The notes under the pieces: generated by a model
The model's input: the letters and a program-made list of their open reading frames with translations, nothing else
Told to the model about the DNA's origin: nothing
The model's database searches: none
Shown: positions 31,314-36,559 of the stretch, one piece after another
How positions within the stretch are numbered: position 1 is the first letter of the stretch
Layout: the number at the start of each line of letters is the position of its first letter
Position numbers and translations under genes: made by a program
Assembly (NCBI GenBank): GCA_030407315.1
Contig: JALQPE010000341.1
Location: forward strand, 1-36,559
From: Asparagopsis taxiformis
Taxonomy: Eukaryota; Rhodophyta; Florideophyceae; Bonnemaisoniales; Bonnemaisoniaceae
Direction: 5' to 3'
DNA: 36,559 nucleotides

Positions 31314-32665
31314 TCAGGACTGCAGGTGCCAGGTGGAGGAGAGGGAGGGTGGGTGGGTAGTGGCTGAATCCGCATTGAAGCCAAGACGAGAGATAGCCTC
31401 ATAGCCAATGTCTTCAAGCTCCTGGCATGTAGTAGTACCACTGAAAATACAGCAAGGTAAGCGTAGATGTAGTGTACCAAACGTCTCTGCGGTTAATAAA
31501 GGATGGAAAGTGCTGTAACATGCTCGGCGCTGAATACGTCTCCACAGTAACGAAAACGTTGCTCCATAGGTAACAGTAGCCTTATCACGTAGGTGGAAAG
31601 AGTCCACGATGCTAGGCTGTGATAGTTGGCTAAGACATAGGGGATGTAAAAATGTATTGTTGACGTGGTCAAACTCGTAAGAGTCCTGCAAAGAACTGTC
31701 ATACTTTGGTCTGGGCTGGACAGGACGTAAGCAGATGAGCCGACGAGAAATGCAGAAGAAGGAGCATAATGAGCGCAATCAACGTCGACTATATTTCCTA
31801 GAATTCGGACAATCGAGCTGCCTCCATTGCGTTCCGTCCTTCTTTTTACCAATATTTTCTGGAACCCGTGTTGCGAGGTACCTATGGAGTCACATAGTGC
31901 CTGAAAGGTGGGGAAAATGATGGAAAGATCCGACTCATTTCCAGAGGGAAAGGTGATTCCCTCAAAGGACGGCTGGAAGAGAATTTCACGATTCTCTTTC
32001 GCCTTGCATTGAATGGCAATAGTGCGGAATTGAGCAAGGGAGCAGTCAGCCTGTACTCTGATTTCTTCTTGCGATGTTTGTCGCATTCCCCTGGAGTGCT
32101 CGGATTTTGTCATCCGGAGGGAGAGGGGCTTGTCCGTGTACACACCAAGCTTCTGAAACAGAATGCTACATACAGTCAGAGCAGAGGAGGTCATGGAGCT
32201 GTTGGAATCGAATGGAGGGGGAAGAGGATGTTTGGCAGCTGACTCCAGCTTTTCCAATCTTGCCAGCATTTCTGCTAGGGTCTTCTTCATTTGATCCGCA
32301 GTGAAATATTGAAGGATGCCGCGGTAGCGGTGGCGAGTGTGGTAAATGTCGAGGTCCGGGTCTCTCTCTGCTGGGGATGGAGGTGAGTCCATACTGCGAA
32401 GCTCACCACTTCGCCACGGGAGAACCCTTCCGGAATCCTTGTCGACGAGCTTGGTACGATCTGAAATCTTGACTTGAGAAAGGGTAGAATCGAAACCATA
32501 TTCAGCTTTGTATTCGAGCAATGCATGGAGGAATGGGTCTGTTTCAGTCTTAAACTGAGTAATTTCCTTGACGATTGCAGACCACCACACAATTTTTCGT
32601 TTCCTCCTAAACGGCCGAAGTTCCAATTGAACTTCTATAACGTCGTTTGGAGCGAGAGGAAGCAT
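31314..32665 (-). CDS. Unrecognised protein, possible Tudor/chromo-like N-terminus, possible 41-nt intron
   Basis: ATG at 32665 opens a 390-codon frame. Its last 75 codons look unnatural, whereas the next frame from about 31685 to 31314 is more protein-like. A 41-nt GT...CAG intron at 31686-31726 would join SSAY to DSYEFDHVNN in phase, giving about 436 residues. Residues 1-75 (EVQLELRPF, then KIVWWSAIVKEI and ALLEYKAEYGF, then RVLPWR) resemble a small beta-barrel of Tudor/Agenet type. Around 125-150 is a predicted coiled coil (MKKTLAEMLARLEKLES). No family is recognised. A frameshift is the alternative to the intron. It is transcribed divergently from the ParB gene at 33180. Confidence 0.5.
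31686..31726 (-). other. Possible 41-nt intron
   Basis: On the minus strand it begins GTCCTG and ends TTTGCAG. It is phase 0, and its removal joins the two best frames of the 32665 gene. The donor is weak, so confidence is low. Confidence 0.3.
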
Positions 32666-33179
32666 GTTGGGATAGCTATGGGATAGAATTGTTGTATTAG
32701 TGAAAGCCTAACCGTTACCTTCTGCTAAAGAGTAGTATATACTAGGAGGATTGGAAAGGTCGAGAAGAGATGTTTAGGTGGTGTAGAAATAGAATGGACA
32801 ATTGACAAAATTGACACGTCAGTGTGGATGATGTCTGCCATGAACTGATTGCAGCATAAAATTTGATGTGAATAATCGTTCTAGAAGTGAATGTCGGATG
32901 CATACGATTGGACTATAAAGATACGTTTAGAGATGTTACGGGGCCCAATAAATTGCATGGAAACAATATTTTGAGTATTACTTTAGTATTACATTGATTA
33001 TTGAGCTAACAGTCGATATAGTTAACTTGTAAAGGTTCGGACAGGGGTGGAAAGGAAACAGCCACCGAAGTGCTACCACTCGCTGACACTTTGTTTTAAA
33101 CAACCAACTTCTGCTTTGCGCCACCCTGGTCAAGCAGCAACCAACTATCCCTTTCTTAAAAACTCTACCTTTGTTCGCC
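32666..33179. promoter_or_regulatory. Divergent promoter region
   Basis: A 514-bp AT-rich spacer between the divergent starts at 32665 (-) and 33180 (+). It should carry both promoters. No specific binding site was recognised; short TATA-like stretches occur near 32735 (AGTATATACT). Confidence 0.4.
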
Positions 33180-34194
33180 ATGGAAGGAACGTTCCACAAT
33201 CACGGTGAAAAGCACGACGGATGGGTGTTCATCGATCCCAATCAAGTCAGCAAATTCGTATCGATTCGCGATGTTGATGCAAGTCATGTGGAAGCGCTCA
33301 TGGAGAGCATTCGCAACAGCGGTTATGACACAGCTCATCCCGTGACTGGCAGGTTTCGAGAAGGCGTTCTGGAGATATTGGATGGAACGCACCGGTGCAT
33401 GGCAATTGTGCGTGGAATGGAGAAGGGCGTCTTTCCTCCTGGCGTTACGATTCCTATGCGAGAAGAGTCTATCGTGGCGGACACCAATAGCAGTATTGCT
33501 GCTGTGCTGGACCGTGTGAGAGCGACGACATCTAACGACATTGCAGGCCTGCAAAGGCGCATGATGTTTGTTGAGTATCTGATGATCGCCGTTGATCTCA
33601 GAGACGAGTACTGGGTCCAAAACGGAAAGGAAAAGTACGCTCATATTTCGTCTGTGAGGATGGCTGATGTGTTGGGCTGGATCAAATCCTGTGATCCAAG
33701 CGGCCAAATTGCTTCAAGCCTGAGTGGGAAATCGCAGTACAGCTCATGCATGTCTATCTTGGCTGTGCTTCGACTGTATCACCGAGCAGAAGATTCGAGT
33801 GCGATTGATTTGCGTCTGTGGCAAATGTTTTGTCATGCATGGGGACTCAATGCAGAGATGGGTGATTCTCCAAGGATGGTTGAGTTTCCGAAACAGGTGG
33901 GGTGACTAGTTCTCGTGCCGTCGAAATGTTTAGCAAGACACCCCGCGGAGAATGTCCTCTCCACTGAACCGCGAACTGCTTTCGAGCAGGTACTTTCTGG
34001 ACGGCGCTACATCCGACATGCAAGATTCTTTGCAAGCTAGCCAGAAGAGGTTCAGGAGGCTGATGGTTATGATGTGCCAGTGTATCTTGGCTATTCGCAG
34101 TAAGGAGATGGGTAGTGTGCCATCTAGGCGGGCCAGAGCCACATCCGGGGCAATTGGTGGTGGTGGAATGGTTGGAATTGCAACATCCAGTGCG
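33180..34194 (+). pseudogene. ParB-like domain half of a ParB/DNA-methyltransferase gene
   Basis: ATG 33180 opens a clean 239-codon frame (MEGTFHNHGE). The ParB-like region is VEALMESIRNSGYD, then EILDGTHRCMAI (DGTHR at residues 68-72) and TSNDIAGLQRR. This corresponds to the DGGHR core and following helices of the 4620-8144 protein and of bacterial ParB/Srx domains. The frame then hits TGA at 33903, but removing a 37-nt GTGGGG...TTTAG segment (33897-33933) joins it to an open frame running to 34194. There a solo LTR is inserted, its target duplication ending on a codon boundary. Downstream frames (34861-36492) carry the methyltransferase. The ParB half looks well preserved, the whole gene broken. 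Confidence 0.7.
33897..33933 (+). other. Possible 37-nt intron
   Basis: Starts GTGGGG and ends GTTTAG. It is phase 0; removal bypasses the TGA at 33903 and joins two open frames. A frameshift is the alternative. Confidence 0.4.
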
Positions 34195-34855
34195 TGTAGT
34201 ATACGTGGCCAATTCGAAAATGGCAAATATTTACGATTTCCGCGAATTCTAGTTTCGGCGGACACGACGGCGACAGCAATGTACGAACATTGCTGGCGCA
34301 TGCGCGCGCGCAACCGGCACACGTGTGCAAGCGAACGAACTGGCACGCGGCCAACGGGCCAACAGGTCCACACGTGCGACCCACAAGGTCCTTTCCCATT
34401 CGGGACGTTACGACCAGTGTTTACACTGTAAAGCGATGCCATCGTGGCTAAATTGGTATTGGCATCGTGCCGGGAGGGAAAGGGGACAATTATCGAACGG
34501 GCAACGTGCTCTAGTATACGACTGACTTCTACGTTTTACGTTTTCGCCTAACGAGGCTTCGTCTCCGTCGAGCTGCGCACTCCCTACCCATCGCCACACG
34601 TGAGGCTGATCGCGTGTAGTGCCTACGGGCTTGGTTGAGAGCGCCTCCGGTGACGTACCACCTCGTTCGTTAACGTAATCCTCGCGTGGATCGTTCGTCG
34701 TGACGCTCGTGTCTACTCGCTAACATATTCTCTACCTTCTACCTTTCTACCTAACATACAGTCAAACACCAGCGGTGGCACTGTTCGTTCGTTTCGTTAA
34801 GGACACGGTGTCCACTAGCTCGTACCAGCTACTTCTACCGAACTATCGTTTCACA
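34195..34855 (+). mobile_element. Solo LTR of the resident copia family, inserted in the ParB gene
   Basis: Starts TGTAGTATACGTGG and ends GTTTCACA (661 bp), flanked by the 5-bp duplication GTGCG (34190-34194 and 34856-34860). Similar over nearly its full length to the 5' LTR at 28377-29036, in opposite orientation. The two differ by scattered substitutions and small indels and diverge in the last 25 bp. Solo LTRs arise by recombination between the two LTRs of an inserted element. Confidence 0.95.
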
Positions 34856-34860
34856 GTGCG

Positions 34861-36492
34861 CAAGCAACCAGCTTGGATTTTTTGTCGACCGTGTGTTAGC
34901 TGCGTGGGTACCGGGGCAAGAGTGTTGGGGTATGAGGATGTTGCATCGATGTGCTGGCCGTTCATGGTATTCGATCCCGCGAGCCTTTGCTTCAGGTCAC
35001 TCCCGAATCGGTCTGATGGCTGTGTGCGGTCGAGGAGCATCGAAAAAAACCTGACCATTGTCCCGAAAACTGTAGACAGTGAAAACGGGTTCTCTGTGCC
35101 GACCTTCCAGTGGCTGTGGATGCAAGGCTGCGATCATTGACACAAGCGCCTTCCTGCTGTCGATACGCCATGTGTCATTGAGGTGAGTGTGTTCGCCGAG
35201 CGTGGTCAGCTGATGCAGAGACTTCGAGCCTTGCTTTTCGACACTCCTGACAAGTTTGGATTGAACTCGTTCATGCGAGCCAAGTTAACACGTCTCATGC
35301 CCTGGATGGTCCAGAGGAGGCTAGGGCTTGTATTGCGAACCCGAGAGCAACGAAAGCTTCCTCTGACCATGGATGAGATGCACAGTCTTGAGGATACGCC
35401 GAGCCTGGCATCCTTGAAGGTGCACCTGCGCAGATGGAAATATCCACAGCAGTGCCAAACCATGGCAACGAGGATATGGAAACGATAGTCTGGAGCCACA
35501 GAGGAAGAAGGTTAGGCTGGAGCGCGGTGGTGGAGAGGGCGGCAATGCGGCGGTTGCTAGCGATACAGCAAAAAGAGAAGGTGCGGACGAGGATGACGCT
35601 ATGGAGGTTAACACTGTATCGCCTACAGAAGCACGTTCGTTGACGTCGGAAAGGAAACCAAGCCAGAATACGTCACCAAGCTGGAAGCTGTGATGGGGTG
35701 TTACATTCACGCTCTGTATTGTGACGCCACTGATGTAGCCAAAGAGGTGGAGGACAAAATTAGTTTCCTGGAAGATGGCGTGTTGGAGGACAGTGATCAG
35801 CTTTGCTCACTGATCCTCCATTCAACACGAGGCGGGAAGGCGGCAGAGAAAACTCGGAGTACGATATTCTGGAGCCGGAAGAGTTGGCGAGTGTTGCGTG
35901 TGAAATAGTTCGAGTTCTTCGGCCTGGCGGCCATGCTCTGATCTATTCCAGCGTGCGCCAACTCGTGGCATGGATGGATGCAATCAGAAATGCCGAGCCT
36001 GGCAAGATATTGTGGACAGTGTTCCAGTCGTGCTATCTCGCCGACCACACAGCTTTACGTCCAATCCATCGACGAAACGTGCACACTGCATAATATGCAC
36101 GATTTCGTTATCCATGCGTATAAGCGGGGGAAGGGTATGGCTGCGTACGATATGGTGGATTACAGGTTGCACAATCGGAACATATCGAGGCACCCTGGGT
36201 TCACCAGCGCGATTGACAACGTTCCGAGGTTGTCGGCTGGTGAAGCTCAATACGATGGGCAGAACAACCGACTGCGCCATGAGCAGAAGGCGTTGACCAC
36301 TCTTCGTGAGCTTCTGGAACGATTTCGAAGCAGAACGATATCGTGATGGATTTCTTCTCGGGAACGTACAGCACAGCCATAGCGTGTATGACGTTGAGGG
36401 ATGGTACGTATCGTCGGTTCATGGGTGTGAGAAGGAAAAAAGGGTGCCACGATGCATCGCAGGAGTGGATACTGCATGCTTTTCGTCAGTGA
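34861..36492 (+). pseudogene. DNA amino-methyltransferase half (beta-class, N6A/N4C type), frameshifted
   Basis: Conserved pieces lie in order but in changing frames. 34922-35488 is a linker region with one in-frame TGA at 35138. 35489-35680 is a low-complexity linker with PQRKKVRLER. Then come ALYCDATDVAKEV (about 35705-35745); LLTDPPFNTRREGG, catalytic motif IV DPPF at 35812-35823; RVLRPGGHALIYSS; a target-recognition-like region with HNMHDFVIHAYKRGKG (about 36095); and finally VMDFFSGTYSTAIA (36343-36384, SAM-binding motif I) with RFMGV. DPPF before FSGT is the permuted order of beta-class MTases (Pfam N6_N4_Mtase). Such enzymes methylate the exocyclic amine of adenine or cytosine. At least three frame changes make it a pseudogene. 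Fusions of ParB-like domains with this MTase class are known in bacteria and phages. Confidence 0.72.
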
Positions 36493-36559
36493 GGTGAAAG
36501 CCGGGCGATATGGGGGGATCTTGCAGCGTGAGGTGGAGAGTATTCTTGGGGACGAGTCT
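36493..36559. other. 3' flank, window end
   Basis: The remaining 67 bp after the methyltransferase remnant. No feature seen. Confidence 0.4.

Noticed and set aside
1..36559. Bacterial or phage origin, suggested by ParB and methyltransferase motifs
   Set aside because: hAT with 8-bp TSD, Ty1/copia, solo LTRs, a Helitron fragment and Prp8 are eukaryotic, and there is no operon-like packing or ribosome-binding sites.

Overview
The window is nuclear DNA of a eukaryote. It holds Ty1/copia, hAT and Helitron remnants, solo LTRs with target-site duplications, pieces of the spliceosomal protein Prp8, palindromic satellites and long intron-poor ORFs. An alga, perhaps a red alga, fits the intron-poor genes, but the species cannot be fixed from sequence alone. 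The two largest ORFs (1,174 and 1,233 codons) are uninterrupted, so base-call quality looks good. The many breaks elsewhere are therefore mostly real decay.

Left part (1-12970), three genes on the minus strand. Reading from the right: a DDE transposase-like gene of the TNP2/Plavaka/KDZ type (12970-9269), a 105-bp satellite (8401-9012), an intact gene fusing a ParB-like domain to a C-terminal 2-oxoglutarate/Fe(II) dioxygenase-like domain (8144-4620), a 117-bp palindromic satellite (about 3095-4300), and a frameshifted paralogue of the ParB-dioxygenase gene that runs off the left edge (2670-1). The two satellites share a core sequence and bracket the intact gene.

Middle (12971-29036), mostly repeats and dead elements. 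It contains a 70-bp near-perfect palindrome, a 1.2-kb field of degenerate TACTGCC/GGCAGTA palindromes, a Prp8 pseudogene, a Helitron fragment between two direct repeats of about 0.4 kb, and a complete but stop-ridden hAT transposon with 18-bp TIRs and an 8-bp TSD. A 3'-truncated Ty1/copia element follows; its gag gene is split by an 834-bp solo LTR.

Right part (29500-36492). Two unrecognised genes converge. One (+) has a coiled coil and an acidic tail; the other (-) has a possible Tudor-like N-terminus. Next comes a ParB-like gene (+) whose downstream sequence encodes a permuted beta-class DNA amino-methyltransferase (DPPF, then target-recognition region, then FSGT). A 661-bp solo LTR of the resident copia family splits it, and several frameshifts disrupt it.

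The main point is that ParB-like domains occur here in two architectures, one joined to a putative dioxygenase and one to a putative DNA methyltransferase, and the dioxygenase version lies beside a transposase. A plausible but unproven reading is a mobile-element lineage carrying DNA-modification writer and eraser modules targeted by ParB-like domains, with the satellites as candidate binding arrays. Several genes also become continuous if very short introns (37-41 nt) are spliced out.
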